Source of the DNA: Eudromia elegans
Lineage: Eukaryota; Chordata; Aves; Tinamiformes; Tinamidae
Length of the DNA: 64,000 nt
Assembly (NCBI GenBank): GCA_003342815.1
Contig: PTEX01000013.1
Coordinates: 2,237,067 to 2,301,066 of the forward strand
Direction: 5' to 3'
The notes below the pieces were generated by a model. The model was not told where the DNA came from, did not search any database, and saw only the letters and a list, made by a program, of their open reading frames with translations. The first letter of the stretch is position 1. Every line of letters starts with the position of its first letter. Shown piece after piece: positions 23,896 through 35,500 of this stretch. The translations under genes and the position numbers were made by a program.

Positions 23896-24188
23896 GGAGC
23901 CGCGAGACCGCCTTCACGTACGCCGTGAGCGCCGCCGGCGTGGTGAACGCCATCAGCCGCGCGTGCCGCGAGGGAGAGCTCTCCAGCTGCGGCTGCAGCC
24001 GCACCGCCCGCCCCAAGGACCTGCCGCGGGACTGGCTCTGGGGCGGCTGCGGCGACAACGTGGAGTACGGATACCGCTTCGCCAAGGAGTTCGTGGACGC
24101 CAAGGAGAGGGAGAAGAACTACGTGAGAGGCTCCGAGGAGCAGGCTCGCATGCTGATGAACCTGCAGAACAACGAGGCCGGTCGCAGG
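23896..24188 (+). CDS. WNT5B: WNT5B, middle coding exon (Wnt domain)
   Basis: This exon encodes 98 residues from the split Gly codon: [20 protein letters not shown] ... [20 protein letters not shown] ... [14 protein letters not shown] ... [10 protein letters not shown]. These are the hallmark motifs of WNT5 proteins in the expected order. [11 protein letters not shown] and [18 protein letters not shown] match the WNT5B rather than the WNT5A version (WNT5A has DYGYRF and a YESARILMNLHNN segment). The acceptor gtgtgtgtgccgcag|gg and donor agg|gtaaga are both strong, and the reading frame is open throughout. The exon is GC-rich (high GC3), as is usual for Wnt exons, in contrast to the surrounding intron. 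Confidence 0.97.
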
Positions 24189-27100
24189 GTAAGAGCAATG
24201 CTGAGCCCGCACTGTTTCTCAGAGGCAGTTTGGGCTCATGATATAGTGGGGTAGCAATTTACCTGGGGATTGGACGAGGGATAGCCCAACGGTGCCCAAG
24301 TAACGCCCTTGAAAGGGCGCGCAGTCACTTCATGCCCATTTCTCTGGTTATATTCCCGCGTGGCAATGGAGGGCAGCCATCCAGGTAAGGGCAGCGAGCC
24401 TGTGGGACGGTTGAAGTACCGTGTGGCACACGTGCATGTAGGCACGTAAGCCCTTAACAAAGCAGCCCGGTGCGGACGTGGCCCGCTTGCCAGCTCCGTG
24501 TCTCCGAAACCGCTGCCCAGATTCGCCGGGGTGACAAGGCGCTGGTGAACGGCACCGCCTGTCAGCCCGAGGAGCTTTATTCTCCTGGCGTGGTTTGGGT
24601 TCTTGGGAATGAAAGGCCAAAACCAAACACAGAATCAGACTGTCTGGCTGTTGCTGAAATTTACACCCGGCTCAGCTACCCTGGTTTGGGGCCAAATAAT
24701 TTGCATTTAGGCAACAGACGTTTTCTGAAACGGTACCGAGTTTTGATCTGCAGAAACCTAGAGATGGGGAATCCATCACTCCCCTTTGTAGTGTGCAACC
24801 ATCATTAATCACCATCGCTGTTGTAACATTGGGCCTCATTTATCATTTGAATTTATCTGGCATCAGCTTCCAACTGGTTCTTTTTCTGACTTTTACAGCT
24901 AGATTGAAAAGCCCCACAGTAACCAGAATTTCCTATCCACGGAAGTATTTATATTCTGCAATTTTTTCACCACTCTTTTTTTGACAACTAGATTGAGAAC
25001 TTAAGTATCCCTTGCTCTCAGACATTTTCTTCAGCCATCAAATCATATTTGTGTCAGTTTTCCCATATCATTTAAGAAAGTAAATACCAGAACTACCTGC
25101 AGGGCCCTGGTAGTGGTGCCTCTGATGCCATAAACGTAGGTGAGGTTGCCCCTTTGTACACAGTCAGTGTGTGCACATCCGATTCTCCGTTCCTGTGTCT
25201 GTGCCTAGCAGCCTGGGAGGTGTTGGGCATCCTGACTGCTTCATCCCGTGTCATTCCAAACATGAAACAGAAACACTTTACTGAACAGTTTTCCCTTCTC
25301 TACAAGGTGTTCAAGAACTTTATTGTTGCTGCCTAGTAGTTTGCATTTCTAAGATTTATTTTATTTCTAATGCTACAAAAAATCTTCTTAAATATTCTTC
25401 TTTTTGGTACATCTTTCACTAATATCCTTAGTGTCCTTAATAGCTTGTCTAATTTCTATCTGTTACTGAGTTGTCTTTCCCTTTCCCAGGCATGTATTGC
25501 TTTTCTGCATATAATTTCAGCTTCATTTTGTCCCCAAAGAAGGCTTACTTTTTTTTTCCTTGTTTTGTTGATTGTGAAATTAGTCTGTCTCAGGTGAAGC
25601 TTTGCAAATGCTTCTTTTTTTTTTTTTCTTTTCAAAAAAAGCCGAATTGAATTTTTTTCAAAACTGAATTGGGGTAAATTTGCAGTTGGTTGGAAAATAG
25701 TGGGCTTGACATCTCTCGGAACTCAGTGCTTTGTGGGTATTTTTTGTTTTGCTTTGGTTTAATCTTGGGATGGCAAAAAGACTGAAGTTTTAACTGCCCT
25801 TTCTTAGGAAGGGGCTTCAATTCCTCTGCAGAAAAGCAGTGTAGAAGTGAAGTTCTTCTCTGCAGCACTTAGACTGAGCATCGCATATGCCTGGAGTCAT
25901 GAATTTGGATTACTACGAATGAATATTCTGCCTAAAACAGGCCATGGCTTATGAACCCTGTTAAAGAACAGTCCTGTTGCCTTGAAGGAAGCAGACCAAA
26001 CAAATGGCCAGTAGGTTGAGGGGCCAGCTCAACTGTAGTAACATCTGTATTAGAAGATAAATAAGAAGGCATTTGCTCCTCAGCATGGGCAAAACCCCCA
26101 TGCCTTGTTATACCTACCATGTTTCAGGGGCAAGAGTCTAACTGAGCTGTGAGTTCAAATGATGATACAATTTTAGGCAGAAGACAGTTTGGCCCCGTGC
26201 AGGAGCACAGCTTAGAACAGTTGTGTCTCACCTTCAGGACAGGGTAGACACTTGTTTGAGCTCTGTGTGGGTGGCTCTAGTGCCCAGGCTTCCTTGGGCT
26301 TTGCAGACCACAAGGCTGGGTCTCCAGTGTAAGTGTGTAAGACCTGCGCAAAGGTTTCTCATAGAGTCTAGAAGGAGGCGATGTTATTTTAGGCTTGTTT
26401 TGGTAAATATTTAGGGCTATGTAGAATGTGCTCATAGAAAATAATCTTAGATTAAATGAACACAAATCATTTTAGATTAAATTAAATAGAAGCATAAACG
26501 GTTTTGTGATTAAACTTATGATGTTCAAAGAACAAACTCTGATAAACTGAGGGAACTGGTTAGTAAACTCAGCTGAGGAGCTCGATGTGGAGGAGGTCTG
26601 GAACTTTATCAAGTCAAAGATGTTAAAGCCATTACAATTCTGCATGCCAAGCAAGAGGAAAAAGCCTGTAGGAAGAATCTCCAGACCTCACTGAATGAAT
26701 AACTACCTCAGATAAGCTGCTAGGACTAACCTGAGAGTCTACTAAAAATGCAAAAAAAAAGGACCTGATAGCAAATAAATAGAGAGGCATTGTCTTAAAG
26801 TTCAAGAAATGTAAAGATGAAGTGAGACGAGTCAAAAATCAAGTTGACTCAAACCCTGCAAGGGGTAGTAAAACAGTGAAATGTTCCTATACGAGGCAAA
26901 TAAGAAGAGATCAGGAGAAAGGAGACTGCTATGGACTGAGGATGGGCCTGAGTCTAAAGACAGCAGCTTTGGTCCCTAAGGTGAATGCTTTGCCTCAGGT
27001 TTCAAGTCAGAATGAAGGCATTGCCCGTGGGGATGGATACTCTGTGTCTGCTTCATTGGAGATGTCTTCTTCTCATCTCAGGACGCCTGCCCGAGGGAAT

Positions 27101-30100
27101 AAGTGTTCATAGACTGAATTTTTATGTCCCCCTGGGATTGTGCTTTTAGGGGAAAGCCAGGGAGGGCACCCAAGGGGTAGGAAAGGCCTAGGACTGTTAG
27201 TGGTGGCTGGCTGGCACCTGTGGGATCAAGGAAAGCATGAGAGGGCAGCACTTGTGTTGGATGAGGAAAGGAAGAGGAAATGGAGCTGAGCAGCAAGCAC
27301 TGAAGCTCACAATGGAAGCTCTAGAAGACCTGGCTGCTGAAGAAAAGGGTTTAGTACTGAAGGATTCAGAGTAGAGATGATGGGAGTCCGATGGCAATAA
27401 AAGATTGGAAGAACAAAAGGCTCTGGAATAAACAAGATTGGGTTTTGGAGTGGATTGGGAGGATGAGGATTTGGAGGTAGTGGGGAATGGACATACTGGA
27501 CTCAAGAAAGGAGATGACCATGAGAGGATCTGGAGTGTGGGTATAAGGTATCTTGGAGGCATCTGACTGTTGGAAATATAGGAGCAAAATTGAACATTAT
27601 GGAGCAAGAAAGGCAGCAAATTTCCAGAAATGGAAACTACCACCACTAAGGTGGAAGCAAAACACAGCAAAGCTTCAAGTCCTAAAATACTGGGGAGTAC
27701 TCACATTTCCTCCCGACACCCTCAAAGAGCTGACAGCCAGCAGCACAGGCAGGGTGACCATGCCCATGTCAACAAGCGGACGAGAGGGAAAAGACGGCAC
27801 AGAGGAAGTGGCAAAAAGAGGAGGGATTCAGCGTGTGTTTCTCAAAGGATGATCACACAAAGCTAACTCATGAGTCTTCTTTTGAGACATTACTGGTTTC
27901 CTGAAGGGCAAAATAGATTGAAAGATCTCATCTATTTAAACTTGTGTAAGACATTTCTTGTATTTTCCACATGGGAAACAGTTAAATTGGGGAAGATAAG
28001 GAAAAGTACAGCAGTTAGGAGACATGTGAGAAACTTGTTCGTGGGAAGATGTGAGCAAGTGGTGTGAAAGGGGGTGTCTTGGTCTAGAGGGTGCTTGATT
28101 ACCAGAGTTCTTTAAGGCCTGGCCTCAAGACCAACCCTTAATGCTTTTGTTTATGAGCCTTGCCATAAATATTAGGAATGTGCTGATGAATTTGCTGCTG
28201 ATGCAAAGTGGGCATGCATCACAAACATTCAAGAGGGTTTTGTCTATCTGGGTTTTGTCTATCAGCTCATTTTGAGTGTAGTAGTCAAGAAAAGGGTGAC
28301 ATTCAATAAAACGACATTAAGACCATCATTTGAGGTCTTGTACAGAAACCACGTTTAGGCATTAAGAAACCAGTAGGAAGCAAAGGTGAGTGCAGTCAGC
28401 TGCAGATGGCTGCAGATGCAATGCAGTTGTGAGAGCGGCCAATATCCCAGGATGTATAAAGTATTTTCATAAGACATGGGAAATATTAATGCCATTGTGT
28501 TAAGCTCTGAAATATTGTGTACTGTGTATTCCCAAGCAGCATGACCTCTGACTAGAAAAGCGTTGTTATAGGGGACCCGAGGGACAGGAATCCTTTCCTA
28601 GGAAAACAGGCTAGAATAGCTTGCCGTGTTTGGCCTAGCAAAGTGAAAGCTGAGAGAGGGTATGACTGATGTCTATGTTAGTGGGATAAATAGCAGGGAA
28701 GGAAAAGGACTTTTTAAGCAAAAGGCCAATTTGGCACAAGAGCAAATGGCTAAACTGAGTGAATACATTTAGCCTGGAAATTAGAGAGAAAAAAAAAGAT
28801 ACTTTATCATTGGAATGGTGGTGAGAATAATGGTGGCTAAAAACCTAATTGCTATTAAAAGGCCACTCGATGTTTCTAAGAAAAACATTGTTTGAAGTGG
28901 TGCCCACAATAGCAGGAGATTGTACTTAATATACCTGGAGCTCCCATCTAGTCCTGCCTTCCCAGGTGCTAAGTTTTTTCTTCTGAGATTCTGCTTTTGG
29001 AAGTTGGAAGGTCCCTGTGTAACAGCATGTTCCTGAAAGCTGGTTCTGAAAGAAAAGTGGGAAGCAGAGAGGTACTAGAGATGTGGCCAAGAGACCAACA
29101 CGCGCCGTCCCACACAGCCTGGCCCCTGCTTCCAAGCCGGAGATGTCTTCTGATTTCTAGGCGGATTTTTGCCATCTCCCCCCAGTTTCCTGTGGGTGAG
29201 AGCCCTCCTTGAAGCCTGAGGAGCTCTCATGGCGGGAGGGGAATTTGTCCATGTTCTCCGTGATTGGCACAAGGCGGTGAGAGGGATGGGAGGAGAACAA
29301 AGCTCTTTCTGTCTTTGGGTCAGCCTGATCCGTCACCTCTTCGCTGCGCTCCGGAGTCCTCCTCATGGTCGTGGCTCCTGGCTCTACGGCCCTTGTTTGT
29401 TTGGCTTTGGCTGTTATCTCAATATGCCCTTTCCTTCCATCTGTCTTTTCTTCCAGTTGCTTCTCCGTTCCCCGCTCTGATTTCCCGCCTCATTCCTCAC
29501 GTGTCACTCTGTCTGGCAGCCCGTGGCGGTCGGTCCTTCCGCGCTGTTTACCCGGTCAGCATATGGCAGGGCTCAGTCATCAGCCACTCCGACCAGGGCC
29601 AAAGAGCCTGGGAGGGGGTCCAGCTAATTGACCACACAGGAATTCACCGTTAATTCCCTTCCCATTCCCACTCTTGTGAGGAAAGATTTGGAAGAGAACC
29701 TGGGCTTATGGCAAAGGGCTCTAAGCCTTTCCATTAGAGGTATTTTCAACCTGTTTAAGTGGTACGGCCATCGATCAGAGCCTGCCTTCAGAATGACATG
29801 TGGGGTCTGTTGTTCTTTACCTTGACCCCAGCTCAGTCACAAAGGAATTCTCCAATTTCCTCCACTTTCTCCGCACCCGAGCAGCCTGGGGAGAGAGCGG
29901 GAGAGTGACAGTGAGAGGAGAGCTCCCCCTGCCCCATGGCGGCACCGGCCTTACCTGCCACAGCGGGTAGCGCTCGCACCCCCAGCACGGCCACTACCCA
30001 CGCAGGCCACATGTTTTGAGCATCAGTTGCTTTGAGCCAAGTCAGAGTAAACTCAGTCCCGTGACACTAGCTGAGAGGGATCGAGTTGCAGTGTTTTTCT

Positions 30101-32128
30101 AAGGGAACAAAGTGCGGGATTAGGAAGAACCATAATACTTTATAAAAACACATGCAAGGGCAAGGGAGGCGCAAGTGGCCTGGGATTTGACAGAGGCATG
30201 ACCAGAAAGTGCTAACCCCAGCTTCTAACGAGCCGCCCGGCGAGGCCGCCGTGCGTGCCTGGGGCTTGGGACGCGCGGCTGCAGTTCTGCTGGGCTGCAG
30301 CGCCGCAGGAGTCGCAGGTACCCGCATGCCTGGTGCTCTGCCCATCGCTCCGAGGCTGCGCTGGGAGAGGTGGCCACATAACGTGTCCCAAAGGAGCAGA
30401 TCTAAAGCCGCTCTGCTTCAAGGACTCAGTGACTTCCTTGGGAGCTGCCTTGGCCTCCCCATGACCCAGCAGCTAAGACACACCAAAGCTTTGCTAGCCA
30501 TCGAAAGCACAAGGTGGTAACTACACCAGCGTGCTTTTGGTTTTGATACAAACTCTGACCCCTCTCTGCTGGTATAGGTCCTTGTTGTCTGCTGCCTGCT
30601 TTGTTTGCAGCATGCAAAACTGCCTCCATCACCTACCCCTTGGCAAGCAATTGCAGAGAGTTGGGAAACTTACTCCATGCCAGGGAGTGAGGCCGAGAAG
30701 TAACCTCAGTGTCTGGCTGCTTTCCTGAGCGTAAAACCTGCCTGGAAGACATATTTTGCCATCTCTCTCAGAACATCCTATTTTCTCTTGCTGTTCTGTG
30801 ATCTCCCATGCCAGATACAGCTGGTGGTAATTTTGCAGCCGAAGCCAAATAGCTGTAATTGGCACGTGGGACCTGGCAGAGGCAGTGCCCTACAAACATG
30901 CAAGATGCAGCCTGGTTGTGCGAGAACAGATGTGAGCCTCATGCTTAATGCGGGAGAGTCCTGGAAGGAAAATACTGCGGCACTTGGTAGCGCTGATTTA
31001 GTGCGGGTGCCAGCTCTTCACTTTGTAAACTTTATTGAGTTCCTGTTAGCGCTGACAGGATCCCACATAGTCTGCAGTTTTGTACCTATATTTGAAATTA
31101 ATGGAAAGAACAAACCCAACCTGCATTTCAGTTTATTTTTATAGGTTTGGAGCTTTGTTATTCTACAGTATTTTCTAACCTCTCTCTCTCCTGCTAGGTG
31201 AGAGGGGAGCAGGTGACCCTTGTTCTATGTATCACTGACTTGCTCTTTTGAGGGTGTAAAACTCAAGTTTGGTTTCCAGACTTTCAGACTGCCACATTTT
31301 CAGATGTACAATTCATTTCTAGTCCCCATTAACTTGAAAAATGGGGTTTAAAGTGTCTCAGAACAGCACTGAAAAAAATGCATGTGATTTTGAAAATGTA
31401 GACCTTTCCCATAGCTGCAGGACTCTAGAGCAGTGAAATATCTGGACACGAGATGGCGCAAATTTGCAGTTTGGGCTTGCAAATCTGCTCTTTGAGTGCT
31501 GAGAGCGGTAGCACATTGAGAAGACATGAGCTGGTCCGTGTCAGTGTAAAGGTGCTAATCCTTCACGCTGCTGCTACCGTCTCTGCTTGGTCTTCTTTGC
31601 AAAACAATGATGCCTCGGGAAGCTGTAGGTGAACAAGATCCTGAAGAGAGGCAGCAGGAAAGGGTGTGGATCCATGGATTTATTTCCAAAGGATACATAT
31701 TCTTAGAGCTGTAGCATCGTTTCCTGTTTTAATTGATAGCAAATGAACAGATTCCCAGGTGCTCTCTCTAATGACCTTTGAAGGGAAAGAGATGTAATCT
31801 GTGGCAGTGCAGGGCACTAGGAGCATTTCCAGAAGTGTCTCACAGGGTTAGGGCTCTTCGTCCTCATTGTCCCCTGTTCTCGACTCTGCCATCGGGTCAG
31901 AGATCTGTCAAAGGAAGAGGGGGAGGAGTGAGGAAGGCACGTTACGTTTAGGGGTGTGTGAGCAGCCTAGAGATATTTAGGAGAAGAGGTGGAAGAGGAG
32001 ATTTTTGCCTCTTCTGGAGGGAGGAACAGCAGAAATGGGGGGACAATCAAAGCAGATAGACAAATGTGACGGATTGGTTGTGGTTAGGCTGCGAGCAGCC
32101 TGGCCTGATGCCGCTGCCTCTCCCGCAG
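24189..32128 (+). other. WNT5B: WNT5B last intron, with CR1 fossil
   Basis: The 7.9-kb phase-0 intron has donor gtaaga at 24189 and acceptor ctctcccgcag before 32129. The main content is the old CR1-type LINE at about 26480-28890. The remainder has no recognisable gene. Confidence 0.85.
26480..28890 (+). mobile_element. Decayed CR1/L3-type LINE, reverse-transcriptase ORF region
   Basis: A non-LTR retrotransposon relic lies in the same orientation as WNT5B. Blocks in order match the CR1/L3-like ORF2 known from turtles, crocodiles and birds. 26540-26600 has a block 'gataaactgagggaactggt'. 26815-26910 reads like '...gtgagaaaagctaaagctcaagttgac...' and then aggcaaataagaagaga. 27630-27740 resembles the 'gaggtggaagccaaactc' block. 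27921-27957 encodes KDLIYLNLCKTF, the relic of the RT motif DLIYLDFSKAF. 28175-28200 corresponds to the FADDTK catalytic box but reads Phe-Ala-Ala-Asp. 28640-28870 matches the C-terminal part. The frame shifts and stops many times, so it cannot be functional. The stretch 27120-27600 matches less well and may be an insertion. Boundaries are approximate and no target-site duplication was identified. Confidence 0.8.
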
Positions 32129-32587
32129 GCCGTGTACAAGCTGGCGGACGTGGCCTGCAAGTGCCACGGCGTGTCAGGCTCCTGCAGCCTCAAGACGTGC
32201 TGGCTGCAGCTGGCCGACTTCCGCAAGGTGGGCGACCTGCTCAAGGAGAAGTACGACAGCGCCGCCGCCATGAGGATCAGCCGCAAGGGCAAGCTGGAGC
32301 TGGTCAACAACCGCTTCAACATGCCCACGCAGGAGGACCTGGTCTACGTGGACCCCAGCCCGGACTATTGCCTGCGCAACGAGACCACGGGCTCGCTGGG
32401 CACTCAGGGCCGGCTGTGCAACAAGACCTCGGAGGGCATGGATGGCTGCGAGCTGATGTGCTGCGGACGGGGCTACGACCAGTTCAAGAGCGTGCAGGTG
32501 GAGCGCTGCCACTGCAAGTTCCACTGGTGCTGTTACGTCAAGTGTAAAAAGTGCACAGAGATCGTCGACCAGTACGTGTGTAAATGA
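32129..32587 (+). CDS. WNT5B: WNT5B, last coding exon with C-terminal cysteine-rich domain
   Basis: It encodes the last 152 residues, from [20 protein letters not shown] to the stop TGA at 32585-32587 after DQYVCK. It contains the CHGVSGSC hairpin, where Wnts carry the palmitoleate added by Porcupine that is needed for secretion and Frizzled binding. The cysteine-rich C-terminal finger includes [19 protein letters not shown] and [16 protein letters not shown]. Two further N-glycosylation sequons are visible (NET in RNETTGS, NKT in CNKTSEG). [15 protein letters not shown] ... [17 protein letters not shown] supports WNT5B over WNT5A. The frame is intact and the residue count matches human WNT5B, so this part of the gene appears functional. 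Confidence 0.97.
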   Translation, partial: AVYKLADVACKCHGVSGSCSLKTCWLQLADFRKVGDLLKEKYDSAAAMRISRKGKLELVNNRFNMPTQEDLVYVDPSPDYCLRNETTGSLGTQGRLCNKTSEGMDGCELMCCGRGYDQFKSVQVERCHCKFHWCCYVKCKKCTEIVDQYVCK

Positions 32588-32653
32588 AAAGAGCCCCCAA
32601 AGCGACAAATCTATATTATATAAATCTATATAAATATATTTTATATTTGTATA

Positions 32654-32659
32654 AATAAA
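32654..32659 (+). terminator. WNT5B: Candidate proximal WNT5B poly(A) signal (AATAAA)
   Basis: Canonical AATAAA 67 bases after the stop codon, inside an AU-rich stretch. Usage is unproven; it would give an unusually short 3' UTR. Confidence 0.45.
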
Positions 32660-33192
32660 CAGATGATGATAATAATTAAAGAAGCTTATTTAAGAGACAT
32701 TCTGGTTTTGAAATTTCCCCCCATCAGACTGGCTAGTTTGCCATTCCTGTGGTTCTGCTGGGACGATTTGTCCTCGTGTGCATCTCCCCATGGAGGTTTT
32801 CTAGGCGGGGAGAAGGGGCGTAGGGAGGTGCTGACCAAAAGAAGGGCCACGGCACACACATGCACGCAGCACCTCACGACAGAAACCAGGCAGTGGAGGA
32901 GAGTGGGATCCTTCTCACCGTCAAATGTCTGCATTTTGCATAGTATTGGACACCAGAAATTACAGCGAGGCATGGGAGAGCTGTGATTACTCGTGTTTCA
33001 AACTGTACAAGCGCACTAGGGGCCTTGGAAGCAATTCTCTTTAGGGCTCTTTAGGGCTCTGTCATGCTAGAGAGCAAGTAGCCCAAGTCCCGTGGAGGAG
33101 AATAGGGCTGAGAATTGGGAGTGCCGGATGTAGATGTGCTGGAGCCTGGCGAGAGAGGATGGACTGTGGAGGTGGAAGGCTTGGTCCTGACC

Positions 33193-33210
33193 GGAGGAGG
33201 AGGAGGAGGA
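33193..33210. repeat. (GGA)n microsatellite
   Basis: Six tandem gga/agg triplets in a purine-rich stretch. Confidence 0.85.
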
Positions 33211-33805
33211 AGTGGAAAGGTGTAACCCGGGCCTGGGAGTGCCCAGCTGAGCTCGGGCCCCACGAGGCACCGTCTCGCTCCTCTGCGCTGGAGTCTGTCG
33301 CAGCGCCGTCCATGCAGATATATGCACGAGGGAGATTATTTTTCTTTTCAACCCTATAGTCAAACTTGTCATGGTGGAGGAGAAGCTGCCTGTGCCCAGA
33401 GCGGGTTGCTGAAGGAATACACGTAATGTTTTTGTCGGGGGGCAGTAGTTTTGCCCGCACACACATGCACGCGGCTGCGTAAGTGCTCCTCATGCTGCTG
33501 CCATCTTTCCTCTTTGAAGTGGATGCAGGTGGTCACTTTGTTCAGCGCTGTTAAAGCCTTCTCACCACCATCCCAGATGTACAGTTTCTCTTCAACATTA
33601 AACACCCCTCGCGGAGGTTTCTTGCCCTCGCTTGCCTGTGTATATGTGTGTTTTTATTCTTTTCTGGGGGTCTTTTGTTTTGCAGCTTGGTATTTCAGAG
33701 CCCAGGGGCCATACTGTTCCCGGGTGGAAACTCACCACAGATAAATTTGTTCCCAGAATACGGACAAATGTTCACTAATGGAAGTCTTTTCTGTTTTCCA
33801 TTGGT

Positions 33806-33823
33806 AATAAATACCATAATAAA
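33806..33823 (+). terminator. WNT5B: Candidate distal WNT5B poly(A) signals (two AATAAA)
   Basis: Two AATAAA hexamers at 33806-33811 and 33818-33823, about 1.2 kb after the stop. That fits a Wnt 3' UTR of ordinary size. The assignment to WNT5B is by position only. Confidence 0.4.
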
Positions 33824-34483
33824 ATTGCAGTAGGGCAGAAGCTGTTACCAAAGTCTGCTAATCAGTCTTACCACTTTGGAATTTTAGCAGAATCCAATTC
33901 ATAAAACAGGGAACAAATGCTGTTCCTAGCACAAGACATTTCCTGTGCCTCTTAGCATCTGCAGAGTTCATTTGCAGTCAGAGAACAATCAAGAGACACC
34001 AGTCCCCAAATATAAGAGTTTGCTAATACATATCCTCTTCTTGCTAACATTCCTTTTTTTTTTTACTATAAATTTTAAAATGTGCCAAATATGCCAATAA
34101 GCAAAGAGCAAGGCATGAAGACTATTATTTTTATATTAAACCTGTTTCTTATAAAATGTAGCAGTTTTACAGATTCCACCGTTTCAACCACCAGAGAAGA
34201 ATTTATATGCACCTTTCATACTTCAAATATTTGAGGAGTCCAGAAAAGCATAAGGAAGAAAAATTATGTTTAATAATTAGGAGCTGTTGTTTTTTTAAAA
34301 CCAATGCATCCAGTTTTTATTTTATTTTTTTTAATCCAACAGGCAATATATTTGCTGGCATCCCAGAATGCAGTTTCTTGGAATATAAACAGTGGCCTAG
34401 ATTTATTTTATTATAGAAAATCCAAAGCCAGTGGTATTGTAATTCAAAGTAACGGAAATAGTTTTCCATGCATGGAAAAAATG

Positions 34484-34555
34484 TGAGCGCAATGGCCTGA
34501 TCCAACTCCCATTAAACTTCAGTGGGAGCTGGACTGAGCCCAAGATCAGATCAAA
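34484..34555. repeat. Old amniote interspersed repeat with palindromic core
   Basis: The core ccaactcccatt-aaac-ttcagtgggagctgg forms an imperfect hairpin (ccaactccca pairing with tgggagctgg), preceded by 'ggcctgat' and followed by 'gagcccaagatcag'. This pattern, 'tgatcca(g/a)ctcccattgaagtcaatggg...', is a recurrent motif of old repeats in turtle, crocodile and bird genomes. I cannot assign the family with certainty; a MITE-like DNA transposon is possible. Confidence 0.45.
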
Positions 34556-35399
34556 TGTGTGAGCTATTTACTCCTGGGGTACTATACATTTCGAGCCCAG
34601 CAATAAAACTTACTCTACCTTGGATACATCTAAAAAGACCTTTCCTCCCACGACCCTCACCTCATGTTCCTGTCCATCCTGATTACATCAGTACTTAAAG
34701 GTGTCAGATATTTGTATATGACACCCTTAGGTGTTGTTAATATGTCTCATAATTCAAAATGATTTCATTTTGGCCTTCCCAATAAAGACCACACATTTAA
34801 GGGAGTCTCAGCTCTCCTTGCAGTTTGGCACCACGATTCATTTTGTGGGTGTAAACAACTTGGGGAGCAGGAAAGTTGGCATTGTTAGGGCCACTATTCA
34901 TCTGGGTGTCCCCTGGCTGTGTCCTTTTTCCACCTAAAATTTTGTCTGGATCGAAATAAGATGATTTTGGCTTTTTGTCTCAGAACTTCAAACCTCTGGC
35001 AGCCTGGTTGGAGCCAGTAGTTCCTACTGGACTGGGACCGTATAGCAATACGAGGGAAGTGACCACTGGATCGCTTTCTTCTCCTCCGGCTCTCTGCCCT
35101 TCCCCTTTTTCACGAGACCTGAGTTTCAGCCTTCTCAACTTGCTGGATCTTTTACATCCAAAAATTTGGTTTCGCTAAGCTCTAGCTTAAAGATTTAATT
35201 TACACCGTGCCCGTGCATAGAAGACCTTCTTTAGGATGGTGGTAAGTAGAAAATAATTCAGAGCACAGTGAGTTTGTTTTGATGCAATGCCAAAGAAAGT
35301 TGAACATAAAACCAGAGAGGAACTTCTCTCTCACCATTGAAACTGGAGAGCAGTGGATTTTGCGTATGGTTAGATGGACAACGGGGTACAGGCCTCCTG

Positions 35400-35500
35400 G
35401 AGGCTGTTTAGACTCGATTCTCAGCTCTGTCAATGACCTGCTTTGTAATCTTCAACAAGGTACTGCATTTCTTTGAGTTCTAATCTCCAGTCTATTCTTA
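35400..35500 (+). repeat. MIR/CORE-SINE-like fragment
   Basis: The stretch reads gattctcagctctgtcaatg, then acctgctttgtaatcttcaa, then caaggtactgcatttctttgag. This follows the consensus '...attctcagctctgccactgacctgctgtgtgaccttgggcaagtcactt...' of old amniote SINEs over about 80 bases with evident divergence. Confidence 0.5.

Larger units (their letters stand above)
32588..33830 (+). other. WNT5B: WNT5B 3' UTR region (extent inferred)
   Basis: The stop codon is followed by strongly AU-rich sequence (tatata/aaatat runs, 32610-32660), typical of a short-lived mRNA 3' UTR. Candidate cleavage signals occur at 32654 and at 33806/33818. Which one is used cannot be told from the sequence. A direct duplication of ctttagggct lies at about 33040-33060 and a (GGA)n run at 33193-33210. 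Confidence 0.5.

Noticed and set aside
30788-30840. tggtggtaatt, resembling the exon end TGGTG|GTAAT sought for the WNT5B leader
   Set aside because: It lies downstream of two WNT5B coding exons, so it cannot be the leader exon in a collinear gene.
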